From Flavimobilis soli (GTDB lineage: Bacteria; Actinomycetota; Actinomycetes; Actinomycetales; Cellulomonadaceae): a stretch of 64,000 nt of DNA. The stretch covers positions 496,001 to 560,000 of the forward strand of contig NZ_PDJH01000001.1 of the NCBI RefSeq assembly GCF_002564025.1. The letters run 5' to 3'. A program made the translations under genes and the position numbers. The notes beneath the pieces were generated by a model. The model was not told the DNA's origin. It saw only the letters and a list, made by a program, of their open reading frames with translations, and searched no databases. Of this stretch, positions 25,007 through 33,381 are shown piece after piece; the first letter of the stretch is position 1, and each line of letters opens with the position of its first letter.

Positions 25007-26239
25007 TCAGAGGAGAGCGGCGGCGTGCGCGCGGCGCCAGCCGAGGACCGCGCCGACGCCGCCGAGCGCGGCGAGGACGGGGACGGCGAGGAACGCGGTG
25101 TGCATGCCGACCGCGTCGGCGACAGCGCCGAGGATGAACGGCGCGAGCCCGACGGCGGCTCCCCCGGTGAACGTCGCGACGGCCTGTGCCCGGTCGGCGG
25201 CCTCCCGTGCGATGCCGAGGACGAGGGCGACGGACAGCGGGTACTGCGCGCCGTAGCCGAAGCCGGCGACGGCGAGGCCGGCGAGGGCGACCGCGGGCGA
25301 CGTCGCGGTCCACAGGACGGCCCAGCCGACGACGGAGATGCCGAAGCTGACCGCGAGCAGGTGGGCGCTGTGCCAGCGCCGCGTGAGCGGCCCGACGACG
25401 AACCGCATCGCGGTCATGCCGGCGATCAGGCCGGCGGTCGTCGCGGTCGCGATGCTCTCGTCGGCCCCGGTGCGCTCGAGCACGAGCGACGTCGACCAGT
25501 AGGTCGTCGCGTTCTCGAGGGCGACGGCGGCGACGAGGGTCGTGAGGAACCAGACCGACCCGGGCCCGAGGGCCTTGACGGGCGCGGCGGCGCCGCGCAC
25601 CTCGACCGCGTGGGCGTCCTCGGGCGTCTCGGCGGGCGCGGTCGCTGCGGCCGGGCGACGCCCGCCGTCGGGCAGGCGCGAGGTCGCCCACGCGACGAGC
25701 ACGGCGAGGACGACGGTCGTGACGACCGCGGCGCGCCACCCCCAGCCCAGACCCACCGCAGCGCCGACGGCGAGCGGGGCGAAGAGCCCTACGCCGGACC
25801 CGACGCCGTTGGCCTCGGTGATCGCCGCCGGCGCCGCGGGCCCGTGGTGGTCGGAGATGCCGACCTGCGACGCGGACACGGCGACGTTGCCGCCGACGGC
25901 GAGGACGAACATGCTCGCGAGCGTCGCGGCCAGCACGGGGCCGACGACGAGGCCGACGACTCCCGCCGCGACGACGAGCAGCCCGAGCGCGACCGCGTTG
26001 CGCCTGCCGATCGCGGCGACGAGCCGGGGCGTGAAGAACGACGCGGAGATGGCACCGACCGCCATCGCGGTGCCGTGCAGACCGCCGGCGGCCTTCGAGA
26101 CGCCGAGGTCCTCGGCGAGGAGCGAGACCGACGGGCTGAACGAGTAGAGGAACCACCCCCAGACGGCGAAGGTGCCGTAGGTGGTGATCGTGTACCGGTC
26201 GCGGCGCAGCGGGGCGGCGACGGTCTGGGGGTTGGTCAC
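25007..26239 (-). CDS. Major facilitator superfamily transporter (CynX/NimT-like)
   Basis: A 410-residue carrier with about 12 hydrophobic segments in two halves and a central cytoplasmic loop with Pro/Ala-rich sequence (about residues 185-215). The first helix FAVWGWFLYSFSPSVSLLAEDLG and the loop after helix 2 fit the family; the pattern is nearest the cyanate/nitroimidazole-type permeases, but the substrate is not readable. The GTG at 26239 starts it. A perfect 12-bp palindrome lies 21-32 bases upstream and may be an operator. A terminator separates it from the SPFH operon. Confidence 0.85.
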   Translation of the reverse strand: MTNPQTVAAPLRRDRYTITTYGTFAVWGWFLYSFSPSVSLLAEDLGVSKAAGGLHGTAMAVGAISASFFTPRLVAAIGRRNAVALGLLVVAAGVVGLVVGPVLAATLASMFVLAVGGNVAVSASQVGISDHHGPAAPAAITEANGVGSGVGLFAPLAVGAAVGLGWGWRAAVVTTVVLAVLVAWATSRLPDGGRRPAAATAPAETPEDAHAVEVRGAAAPVKALGPGSVWFLTTLVAAVALENATTYWSTSLVLERTGADESIATATTAGLIAGMTAMRFVVGPLTRRWHSAHLLAVSFGISVVGWAVLWTATSPAVALAGLAVAGFGYGAQYPLSVALVLGIAREAADRAQAVATFTGGAAVGLAPFILGAVADAVGMHTAFLAVPVLAALGGVGAVLGWRRAHAAALL

Positions 26240-26259
26240 CGCACCATGATGACAGGCAT

Positions 26260-26271
26260 CGAATCGATTCG
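26260..26271 (-). promoter_or_regulatory. Perfect palindrome upstream of the MFS gene (possible operator)
   Basis: CGAATCGATTCG is a 12-bp perfect palindrome with a central CG. It lies 21-32 bases before the GTG of the transporter, where a repressor could block the promoter. It is AT-rich for this genome. The bound factor, perhaps of LacI or a similar type, is not encoded next door. Confidence 0.4.
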
Positions 26272-26304
26272 GTACGTGTGACGCGAGGACTTTGCGGCAG
26301 ACGC

Positions 26305-26343
26305 CGCGAGGGCGCGCCGCCGGGGTGGCGGCGCGCCCTCGCG
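26305..26343 (-). terminator. Terminator of the NfeD-SPFH operon
   Basis: A perfect 17-bp stem (26305-26321 with 26327-26343) with a 5-nt loop begins 17 bases after the SPFH stop, read on the minus strand. It is very GC-rich, and ends the operon before the MFS promoter. Confidence 0.8.
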
Positions 26344-26359
26344 GGTCGCACGTGTCAGC

Positions 26360-27559
26360 TCACTGCTGCGGGGCAGGAGGCTCCCCGTCGCTCGTCGTCG
26401 GCGGGCCGTACGGGGCGACCGGCGGCGTAGGCGGTCCCTGGACGGGCGGCGTCGCGGGCGGAGGCACGGGCACACCGGGGCGCTGGCCGGCCTCGGCGCT
26501 CGGGTCGAACGGACGGCCGGAGCGCTGCCCCGCCGTCGTCGCGTCCGCCGTCGCCTCCTGAACCTGACGGCGCGCCTCGGCCAGGGCCTCGGCCGGGTCG
26601 GCGAGACCCGCGCTCTGGAAGCGCGGACGCGCACGGCGCGGCTCCGCGTCCCCGCTCGGGGGCGCAGGCGGGGTCGGGACGTCTCCGCCCAGACCGGCGA
26701 CGACGGCGCCGAGGGCCGACGTGAACTCCGTCGGGACGAGCCACATCTTGCTCGACGAACCGTTCGCGATCTGCGGGAGCGTCTGGAGGTACTGGTACGC
26801 GAGGAGCTTCGGGTCCGCGTCGCCCTCGTGGATCGCGTCGAACACCTGGAGGATCGCGCGGGACTCACCCTCCGCCTCGAGGATCTTGGCCTGAGCCGCA
26901 CCCTCGGCGCGGAGGATCGCCGCCTGCTTCTCACCCTCGGCCGTGAGGATCTGGGACTGCTTGACACCCTCGGCCTGGAGGATCGCGGCGCGGCGGTCAC
27001 GCTCGGCGCGCATCTGCTGCTCCATCGAGCCCTGGACCGACGCGGGCGGGTCGATCGCCTTGAGCTCGACGCGGTTGACGCGGATGCCCCACCGGCCCGT
27101 CGCGTCGTCGAGGACGCCACGGAGCTGGCCGTTGATCTGGTCACGGCTCGTGAGCGTCTGCTCGAGGTCCATCGAGCCGATGACGTTACGGAGCGTCGTC
27201 ACCGTCAGCTGCTCGATACCGACGATGTAGTTGGCGATCTCGTAGACGGCCGACTTGGGGTCGGTCACCTGGAAGTAGATGACCGTGTCGATGCTCACGA
27301 CGAGGTTGTCCGACGTGATGACCGGCTGCGGCGGGAAGGACACGACCTGCTCACGCAGGTCGACCTGGGCGCGCACGCGGTCCACGAACGGGATGAGGAG
27401 GTGAAGGCCCGCCTCGAAGGTCCGGTTGTAGCGGCCGAGACGCTCGACGAGCCACGCCTGCGTCTGCGGGACGATGCGCACGCTCTTGCCGATGACGATC
27501 AGCACGAAGATCGCGACGAAGATCAGCAGGACGTACACGAACGAGAGGTCTTCACCCAT
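26360..27559 (-). CDS. SPFH/Band 7 (stomatin/QmcA-like) membrane protein
   Basis: A 399-residue protein with one N-terminal membrane helix (about residues 5-25), then the Band 7 core beginning VRIVPQTQAWLVERLGRYNR. DNLVVSIDTVIYFQVTDP and the RVELKAIDPP block fit the stomatin/QmcA branch. A long charged helix follows (RAERDRRAAILQAEGVKQS then three LxAEGE repeats), which drives oligomer formation. The last 110 residues are Pro/Gly-rich and disordered. Such proteins form large rings that organise membrane domains. The gene is downstream of nfeD with a 58-base gap. NfeD and SPFH proteins are known partners. Confidence 0.92.
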   Translation of the reverse strand: MGEDLSFVYVLLIFVAIFVLIVIGKSVRIVPQTQAWLVERLGRYNRTFEAGLHLLIPFVDRVRAQVDLREQVVSFPPQPVITSDNLVVSIDTVIYFQVTDPKSAVYEIANYIVGIEQLTVTTLRNVIGSMDLEQTLTSRDQINGQLRGVLDDATGRWGIRVNRVELKAIDPPASVQGSMEQQMRAERDRRAAILQAEGVKQSQILTAEGEKQAAILRAEGAAQAKILEAEGESRAILQVFDAIHEGDADPKLLAYQYLQTLPQIANGSSSKMWLVPTEFTSALGAVVAGLGGDVPTPPAPPSGDAEPRRARPRFQSAGLADPAEALAEARRQVQEATADATTAGQRSGRPFDPSAEAGQRPGVPVPPPATPPVQGPPTPPVAPYGPPTTSDGEPPAPQQ

Positions 27560-27617
27560 AGATGTTCAGCTCCTGGTTGTCCGGGCTTGCGGGATGGGGC
27601 TTGCGGGTACGTACCGG

Positions 27618-28067
27618 TCAGGCGCCTGCGGACTGCTGCTGAGGCTCCACGACCGCGGTCGCGCCGTCGATGCGTCGGACGACCACCTCGGCGCCCGCCG
27701 GGATCACGACGCCGTCGTCGTCGGCACGGGCGGTCCAGACCTCGCCCCTGAGCTTGACGAGGCCGGCCGTGCTCGTGACCTCCTGGACGACGATCGCCTC
27801 GCGGCCGACGTTCGCCGCCGCGTTGGTCTCGACGAGGGGTTCACCACGGGCGCGGAGGTTCTTGAGCAGGAACGGACGCAACGCGGCGAGGAGCACTGCG
27901 GACACGACCGCGAAGGCGACCACCTGCCACGTCAGGTCGAGGCCTGCGGCGGACGCGATCCCGGCGGCGAGGGTGCCGCCGGCGAACATGAACAGCACGA
28001 GGTCGAGCGTCAGGGCCTCGATCGCGACGAGCGCGAACATGATGACGAGCCACCAGTACCAGTCCAT
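27618..28067 (-). CDS. NfeD family membrane protein (short type)
   Basis: A 149-residue protein with two to three hydrophobic helices in residues 1-65 (MDWYWWLVIMFALVAIEALTL first), then an OB-fold domain from about 75: VGREAIVVQEVTSTAGLVKLRGEVWTA. The short form lacks the ClpP-like protease part. It works with the SPFH protein encoded next, probably shaping membrane microdomains. The ATG at 28067 has a clear ribosome site GGGGGAGGAG. A pair of direct repeats lies about 50-70 bases upstream. Confidence 0.9.
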   Translation of the reverse strand: MDWYWWLVIMFALVAIEALTLDLVLFMFAGGTLAAGIASAAGLDLTWQVVAFAVVSAVLLAALRPFLLKNLRARGEPLVETNAAANVGREAIVVQEVTSTAGLVKLRGEVWTARADDDGVVIPAGAEVVVRRIDGATAVVEPQQQSAGA

Positions 28068-28116
28068 GATCTCCTCCCCCGTGCTGATCGTCGCGTCAGC
28101 GCGACGACGAGCGGTG

Positions 28117-28135
28117 CTTTACCGACACTTTACCG
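28117..28135 (-). promoter_or_regulatory. Direct repeats upstream of nfeD (possible regulator site or promoter)
   Basis: CTTTACCG occurs at 28117-28124 and again at 28128-28135, an exact 8-bp direct repeat with an 11-bp period, one helical turn. On the transcribed strand it reads CGGTAAAG-TGT-CGGTAAAG, and TAAAGT within it could serve as a -10. No other gene lies in 28068-28195. Confidence 0.35.
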
Positions 28136-28195
28136 GAGAAGAGGCAGGTGCGACACCGCTCGAGGCTGCTCGGCGTGCCCTGGAGGGAGCCGCGG

Positions 28196-28981
28196 TCAGC
28201 GCGCGCCGCGGGCCGTGTACCGGCCGTCGTGCGACTCGACCACGAGAGGCAGGCCGAACGCCTCGGAGAGGTTCTCGCTCGTGAGCACCTGGGCGAGCGG
28301 GCCGGCCATGAACGCCTGACCGCCCCGCAGCAGGAGCGCGTGCGTGAAGTTCGGCGGGATCTCCTCGACGTGGTGCGTCACGAGCACCATGACGGGCGAG
28401 CGCCGATCACCCGCGAGCTCCGCGAGCGCTGCGACGAGCTCCTCGCGGCCGCCCAGGTCGAGCCCGGCGGCGGGCTCGTCGAGGAGCAGGAGCTCGGGGT
28501 CGGTCATGAGCGCGCGGGCGATCTGCACGCGCTTGCGCTCACCCTCCGACAGGGTGCCGAAGGTGCGCTCGGCGAGCTCCGCCATGCCGAACAGGCGCAG
28601 CAGGTCGCCGGCGCGCCCGAGGTCGAAGTCCTCGTACTGCTCGCGCCACCGCCCGGTCATGCCGTACGCGGCGGTCAGCACGACGTCGCGCACGGTCTCC
28701 GAGGCGGGGATGTGCTCCGCGAGGGCAGCGCTCGACAGGCCGATGCGTGGACGGAGCTCGTTGAGGTCGGTGCGGCCGAGCCGCTCGCCGAGGATGTCTG
28801 CCGTGCCCGAGGTGGGGTGCATCCGCCCCGCCGCGATCGACATCAGCGTCGTCTTGCCCGCCCCGTTGCGACCGAGGACGACCCAGCGGTCCTGGTCCTG
28901 CACGGTCCAGCTCACCTTGTCGAGGATCGTGGTGGTGGAACGGCGGACGGTGACGTCGTGCAGGGCGAGAACCTCGGTCAT
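28196..28981 (-). CDS. Orphan ABC ATPase (ModF/PhrA-like)
   Basis: A 261-residue ATP-binding protein: Walker A GRNGAGKTTL near residues 38-47, signature LSEGERKRVQIAR, Walker B LLLLDEPAAGLD, and the switch HHVEEIP. No permease gene is adjacent. The phrases DRWVVLGRNGAGKTT and VLVTHHVEEIPPNFTHALLL resemble the ModF/PhrA group, whose role is not well known. The ATG at 28981 has a TAGGCT -10 (28990-28995) 8 nt upstream, so its mRNA probably has no leader. It diverges from an uncharacterised gene with only 49 bases between the two starts. Confidence 0.82.
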   Translation of the reverse strand: MTEVLALHDVTVRRSTTTILDKVSWTVQDQDRWVVLGRNGAGKTTLMSIAAGRMHPTSGTADILGERLGRTDLNELRPRIGLSSAALAEHIPASETVRDVVLTAAYGMTGRWREQYEDFDLGRAGDLLRLFGMAELAERTFGTLSEGERKRVQIARALMTDPELLLLDEPAAGLDLGGREELVAALAELAGDRRSPVMVLVTHHVEEIPPNFTHALLLRGGQAFMAGPLAQVLTSENLSEAFGLPLVVESHDGRYTARGAR

Positions 28982-29030
28982 GGTCACCGAGCCTATCCGC
29001 TGAAGCCGCAGACAGGGGTAGGTTTGATAC

Positions 29031-29885
29031 GTGACCGGGACCTCATCTGTCGAGCTGCCGCGTTCCGTGCGGCTCGCTCTGTGGCTCACCGCGGCGTCCC
29101 GGCGTGGCGGTCCAGGTGCCCCCTCCGACCATGCCGAGCGTGTCGTCGCGGCAGTAGGTGGCGACGACGAGCCGCACGACCTCCACGAGCCTGGTGTCGA
29201 GGTTCCAGAGACCGGCCCTGCGGCGTTCCTCGGGTCCGACGGTTCTGCGTTCCGGCAGCAGGTCGAGCGGTGGATCGCGGGCGGCTGCGCCGCCGTCGCG
29301 CTCGTGCCTCCGCCGGGCGACGCGTCCGGGCTCCCGGCCATGGTTCCCGACCGCGCGGTCGAGGCCGGCGAGTGCGTCCTGCTCACGTGCGGCACCCGCC
29401 ACGCGGTCGCGGTCCCGGAGATCGTCGAGTTCGGCTCGGTCTGGGAGCGCGGGCACTGCGTGACGTGGCACGTGACGGAGACCGGCCCGTGGGCCCCGCG
29501 GTTCTTCGAGGCGGTCGGCACGCTCGCGGACGCCGAGAACGCGATGCGGCACGCGGTGATCCAGGCGACGGGCGCGCTCGTCGACCTCGACGTCGCGCAG
29601 TGGCGCGAGGAGGCGGCGCGCGAGATCGACCACCTGCGCTCGGGGCTCGTCCCGGCGTGGGACCTCCCGGAGGACGTCCCGCACCGCAACGTGCAGGTGC
29701 TGACGACGGCGGCGCGCCTGCGCGCGATCGTCGCGCTCGCGGCCCAGGACGACGGCGGGGCGACCAACCTGTGGCAGTCGGACCAGCGCTCGACGGCGCT
29801 GCGCGAGGTCGAGCGCGCCGCGCGGCGCGCGCTGTCGGCCGCGACGTTCCTGCCCGCGGACGACGTCGACGTCACGCACCTGTGA
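29031..29885 (+). CDS. Uncharacterised protein
   Basis: A 284-residue soluble protein with normal coding character and no signal peptide or membrane segment. Visible parts: an N-terminal Ala-rich helix, a strand-rich centre (ECVLLTCGTRHAVAVPEIVEF and HCVTWHVTETGPW), and a C-terminal helical half ending with a TFLPADDVDVTHL tail. I recognise no domain. It starts with GTG at 29031, with TAGGTT (29019-29024) 6 nt upstream, indicating a leaderless mRNA. It shares a 49-base divergent promoter region with the orphan ABC ATPase, which suggests linked control. It is followed by the sensor kinase gene. Confidence 0.7.
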   Translation: MTGTSSVELPRSVRLALWLTAASRRGGPGAPSDHAERVVAAVGGDDEPHDLHEPGVEVPETGPAAFLGSDGSAFRQQVERWIAGGCAAVALVPPPGDASGLPAMVPDRAVEAGECVLLTCGTRHAVAVPEIVEFGSVWERGHCVTWHVTETGPWAPRFFEAVGTLADAENAMRHAVIQATGALVDLDVAQWREEAAREIDHLRSGLVPAWDLPEDVPHRNVQVLTTAARLRAIVALAAQDDGGATNLWQSDQRSTALREVERAARRALSAATFLPADDVDVTHL

Positions 29886-30006
29886 GCGCGACCGAGCCGG
29901 TCGCGTCGAAGGGGTCGGGTTTTCCCCCGGGGGTGCGGGTGCGCACCCGATGGTCCAGGGCCATGACCTGCTCGGAGCATGGAGCCATCCGACCGAGGAG
30001 GACCTC

Positions 30007-31341
30007 ATGACCACCGAGCGAGTGGTGAACCGCACCGTCCCTGTCCCCGCGTGGCGCGCGGTCGCGCACCGTCAGACGTGGCGCGAGTTCGGCTACCTGA
30101 ACCTGCAGATGCTGATCGCACCCTTCGCGTTCACCTGGACGGTGGCCGCGGTGTCCTTGGGGGCGGGGCTCCTGGTGACCGTCGTCGGTCTCTTCGTCCC
30201 CGCGGCGATGGTCGTGGCGAGCCGCGGGTGGGGCTCGATGTACCGGGGGCTCGCGTCGTCGCTCCTCGCCACCGACGTCGTCGCGCCGCCGGCTCGACGC
30301 CGGGCTTCCTCCGTGAGCGGCACCCTGTGGTCGATGCTCACGGACGCGCCGGGCTGGCGCGCGATGCTGTTCTGCCTCGCCTCGCTCCCGCTGGCGATCC
30401 TGACCTTCACGCTGACGTGGACGTTGCTGCCGCTCGGCGTGGGTGGGCTGACGTACTGGGCGTGGTACTTCTTCCTGCCCGCGCAGCAGGCCGCGGACGG
30501 CACGTGGCACCGCGGCGCCCAGCTCAACGAGTGGTTCCTGGACACACCGCTGCGCGCGCTCCTGGCGGTCGCGGCCGGCGCCGTCGTGCTGGTCCTCTGG
30601 GGGCTCGTCAACCGGGCGTCGGCGCTCGTCTGGCGCGCGCTGACCGTCGCGCTGCTCGCACCGACGCGCGCCGAGCTGCGGGTCGCCGCGCTCGAGGAGT
30701 CGCGGAGCCGGACCGTCGAGGACGCGGACGCACGCCTGCGCCGCATCGAGCGCGAGCTGCACGACGGCACGCAGGCCCGGCTGGTCGCCGTCGCGATGCA
30801 GCTCGGCGAGGCGAAGGAGCTCATGGGCACGGCCCCCGAGGAGGCGTCGAGCCTGCTCGCGACCGCGCACGCCTCGACGAAGGAGACCCTCGCGGAGCTG
30901 CGCGAGATCGCGCGGGCGATCCATCCTCCCGCACTCGAGGCGGGGCTCGAGGTCGCGCTCGAGACCCTCGCCGCGCGATCCGCGGTTCCGGTACGCCTCC
31001 ACGTCACCCGGGCCGACGGCGCCGCGCAGGCCACGCCCGCGGCAGAGTCGATCGTCTACTTCGGCGTCGCCGAGCTCGTGACGAACGCGACGAAGCACGC
31101 ACAGGCCACGCGGGTCGACGTCGAGCTCGAGCACGGCCGTGACGCGCTGCGTGTCACGGTGCGCGACGACGGTCGCGGCGGCGCGGCCGTCGTGCCGCCG
31201 GCTGTCGGCACAGGCTGGTCCGGTACGGGGCTCGCGGGGCTCGCCGAGCGGGTCCGCTCGGTCGACGGCGCGCTGACGCTCGACAGCCCGCCAGGAGGCC
31301 CTACCGTGGTGACGGTCTCCGTGCCGACCCACGCCGGATGA
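30007..31341 (+). CDS. Sensor histidine kinase (NarL/LuxR-type system, HisKA_3)
   Basis: A 444-residue membrane kinase. The N-terminal half has two pairs of hydrophobic segments (about residues 35-70, 115-160 and 180-205) like the actinobacterial four-helix sensor domain. The dimerisation/phosphoacceptor helix RIERELHDGTQARLV places the phosphorylated His at about 252. An HATPase_c domain follows (ELVTNATKHAQ, then DDGRGG and GTGLAGLAERV). The ATG at 30007 has a strong ribosome site (GAGGAGG at 29995-30001). A longer reading from 29950 is possible but lacks a site. The response regulator gene follows within 30 bases, so the pair is one operon. Confidence 0.92.
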   Translation: MTTERVVNRTVPVPAWRAVAHRQTWREFGYLNLQMLIAPFAFTWTVAAVSLGAGLLVTVVGLFVPAAMVVASRGWGSMYRGLASSLLATDVVAPPARRRASSVSGTLWSMLTDAPGWRAMLFCLASLPLAILTFTLTWTLLPLGVGGLTYWAWYFFLPAQQAADGTWHRGAQLNEWFLDTPLRALLAVAAGAVVLVLWGLVNRASALVWRALTVALLAPTRAELRVAALEESRSRTVEDADARLRRIERELHDGTQARLVAVAMQLGEAKELMGTAPEEASSLLATAHASTKETLAELREIARAIHPPALEAGLEVALETLAARSAVPVRLHVTRADGAAQATPAAESIVYFGVAELVTNATKHAQATRVDVELEHGRDALRVTVRDDGRGGAAVVPPAVGTGWSGTGLAGLAERVRSVDGALTLDSPPGGPTVVTVSVPTHAG

Positions 31342-31369
31342 CGTCTCGACCGACCACCTTGGAGGGTGC

Positions 31370-32029
31370 GTGCGCCTGATCGTCGCGGAGGACTCTGCGA
31401 TCCTGCGGGACGGGCTCGTCGCCCTCCTCACCCGTCGTGGCCACGACGTCGTCGAGGCCGTCGGTGACGCCGCCGCGCTCGAGACGCACGTCGCGCACCT
31501 CGCGCGCACGGACGAGCTGCCCGACGTCGTCGTGACGGACGTGCGGATGCCACCGTCGTTCACCGACGAGGGGCTGCGCGCCGCGGTCGCGCTGCGCGCG
31601 GCGTACCCCGACCTCGGCGTGCTCGTGTTCTCGCAGCACGTCGAGACGCGGTACGCGTCCGACCTGCTCGCGTCCGGCGCGCACGGCGTCGGCTACCTGC
31701 TCAAGGACCGTGTCGCCGACGTGGCGGAGTTCATGGCGGCGCTCGACCAGGTCGCTCAGGGACGTACGGTCCTCGACCCGGAGGTCGTCAGCCAGCTCAT
31801 GGGTGCGTCGCGCCGCGAGGCGACCCTGTCGGCGCTCACCCCGCGCGAGCGCGAGGTGCTCGAGCTCATGGCGCAGGGGCGGTCCAACGCCGCGATCGCG
31901 TCGACGCTGTTCCTGTCCGCGGGGGCGGTCGAGAAGAACGTCACGTCGATCTTCGAGCGCCTGGGGCTGCCGCAGGACTCGGCGGACAACCGGCGCGTGC
32001 TGGCCGTGCTGCGCTACCTCGGGGTCTGA
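31370..32029 (+). CDS. NarL/FixJ-type response regulator
   Basis: A 219-residue regulator partnered with the preceding kinase. The receiver domain has acidic residues at 7-8 (AEDSAILRDG), the phospho-acceptor Asp at about 57 (VVVTDVRMPP) and the conserved Lys (GYLLKDRV). The LuxR-type HTH spans about residues 155-205 (LTPREREVLELMAQGRSNAAIA). The GTG start at 31370 has a ribosome site GGAGGG close by. The pair may regulate its own operon or distant genes; nothing in the sequence tells the signal. Confidence 0.93.
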   Translation: MRLIVAEDSAILRDGLVALLTRRGHDVVEAVGDAAALETHVAHLARTDELPDVVVTDVRMPPSFTDEGLRAAVALRAAYPDLGVLVFSQHVETRYASDLLASGAHGVGYLLKDRVADVAEFMAALDQVAQGRTVLDPEVVSQLMGASRREATLSALTPREREVLELMAQGRSNAAIASTLFLSAGAVEKNVTSIFERLGLPQDSADNRRVLAVLRYLGV

Positions 32030-32050
32030 GACCCTGCAACGGCAGCGGCC

Positions 32051-33265
32051 TCAGCCCGCGAGCACCGCGCGGTAGATCTCCATCGTCCGCTCGCCGATCG
32101 CCTCCCACGCGAAGTGCTCCTCGACGCGACGCCGGGACGCGGCACCCATCGCGGCAGCCCGCTCGGGGTCGCCGACGACAGCCGCGAGCGCGGCCGCGAG
32201 GTCCGCGACGAAGCGGTCCGGGTCGACGGGCTCGCCCGTGCCGTCCTGCACCTGCTCGATCGGCACGAGGAGGCCGGTCTCTCCGTCGACGATGACCTCC
32301 GGGATGCCGCCGGTCGCCGAGCCGACGACGGGCAAGCCCACGGCCATGGCCTCGAGGTTGACGATGCCGAGCGGCTCGTAGACCGAGGGGCACACGAACA
32401 CGGTCGAGGCCGCGAGGACGGCGATGAGCACGTCGCGCGGGAGCATCTCCTCGATCCACACGACACCGGACCGGCTCGCCGACAGCCGGGCGACTGCCTC
32501 GCCGACCTCGCTCGCGATCTCGGGAGTGTCGGGCGCCCCCGCGCAGAGGACCACCTGGACGTCGGCGGGCAGGCTCTCGACCGCACGAAGCAGGTACGGC
32601 AGGCCCTTCTGGCGGGTGATGCGGCCGACGAACACGACAGCGGGACGCCCCGGGTCGATGCCCAGACCGCGCACGGCATCCTCTGCCACCTGCGCCGCGG
32701 CCCCCTCGGGTCGACGCCACCGCCCGAGGTCGATGCCGTTGTGCACGACGTGCACGCGCGCGGGGTCGACGTCGGGATAGGCGCGCAGGATGTCGTCGCG
32801 CATGCCTCCGCTCACCGCGATGATCGCGGCCGCGCTCTCGTACGCCGTGCGCTCCGCCCAGCTCGACAGCGCGTACCCGCCGCCGAGCTGCTCGGCCTTC
32901 CACGGGCGCAGCGGCTCGAGCGAGTGCGCGGAGACGACGTGCGGGATGCCGTTGAGCAGGCTCGCGAGGTGGCCGGCGAGGTTCGCGTACCAGGTGTGCG
33001 AGTGGACGAGGTCAGCGCCGGCGACGTCTGCTGCCATCGCGAGATCGACCCCGAACGTGCTGAGCGCCGGGTTCGCCGCGGCGAGCTCCTCGGGGGCGAC
33101 GTATCCCGTGACCCCCGGGTGCTCGGTCTGGTCGCGCGGCCCGTCGAAGCACCGCACGCGCACGTCGGCGTGCGCCCGCAGGACGCCGGACAGCTCGGCG
33201 ACGTGCACACCCGCTCCCCCGTAGACGTACGGCGGGAACTCGCGGGTCAGGAGGTCGATTCTCAC
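32051..33265 (-). CDS. glgA: Glycogen synthase, actinobacterial GlgA type (GT4)
   Basis: A 404-residue GT-B glycosyltransferase. The N-terminal domain starts RIDLLTREFPPYVYGGAGVHVAEL, where the glycine loop contacts the nucleotide sugar. The C-terminal domain has FVGRITRQKGL and the EPLGIVNLEAMAVG motif near residue 320. In actinobacteria this family uses ADP-glucose (or makes maltose-1-phosphate) for alpha-glucan; homologues in Corynebacterium are called GlgA. The pairing with glgC, divergent by 116 bases, supports glycogen synthesis. The GTG at 33265 has TACCGT (33273-33278) 7 nt upstream, a leaderless layout; a longer start at 33292 is less likely. Confidence 0.9.
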   Translation of the reverse strand: MRIDLLTREFPPYVYGGAGVHVAELSGVLRAHADVRVRCFDGPRDQTEHPGVTGYVAPEELAAANPALSTFGVDLAMAADVAGADLVHSHTWYANLAGHLASLLNGIPHVVSAHSLEPLRPWKAEQLGGGYALSSWAERTAYESAAAIIAVSGGMRDDILRAYPDVDPARVHVVHNGIDLGRWRRPEGAAAQVAEDAVRGLGIDPGRPAVVFVGRITRQKGLPYLLRAVESLPADVQVVLCAGAPDTPEIASEVGEAVARLSASRSGVVWIEEMLPRDVLIAVLAASTVFVCPSVYEPLGIVNLEAMAVGLPVVGSATGGIPEVIVDGETGLLVPIEQVQDGTGEPVDPDRFVADLAAALAAVVGDPERAAAMGAASRRRVEEHFAWEAIGERTMEIYRAVLAG

Positions 33266-33367
33266 AAGCGACACGGTAGCGTGTGCGCGCACGTCGCAGC
33301 CCCGCGCGACCGGGGCGACACGAGCGAGAAAACGGGCAGCACACCTGTGCGCCAGACCACACCGGCC

Positions 33368-33380
33368 ACTAGTGTCTAGT
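33368..33380 (+). promoter_or_regulatory. Inverted repeat overlapping the glgC promoter and transcription start
   Basis: ACTAG-TGT-CTAGT, perfect 5-bp arms with a 3-nt spacer, overlaps the -10 box TAGTGT (33370-33375) and ends one base before the glgC ATG. A protein bound here would block initiation. It holds two CTAG tetramers, a rare word in GC-rich bacteria. Confidence 0.4.
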
Positions 33381-33381
33381 C

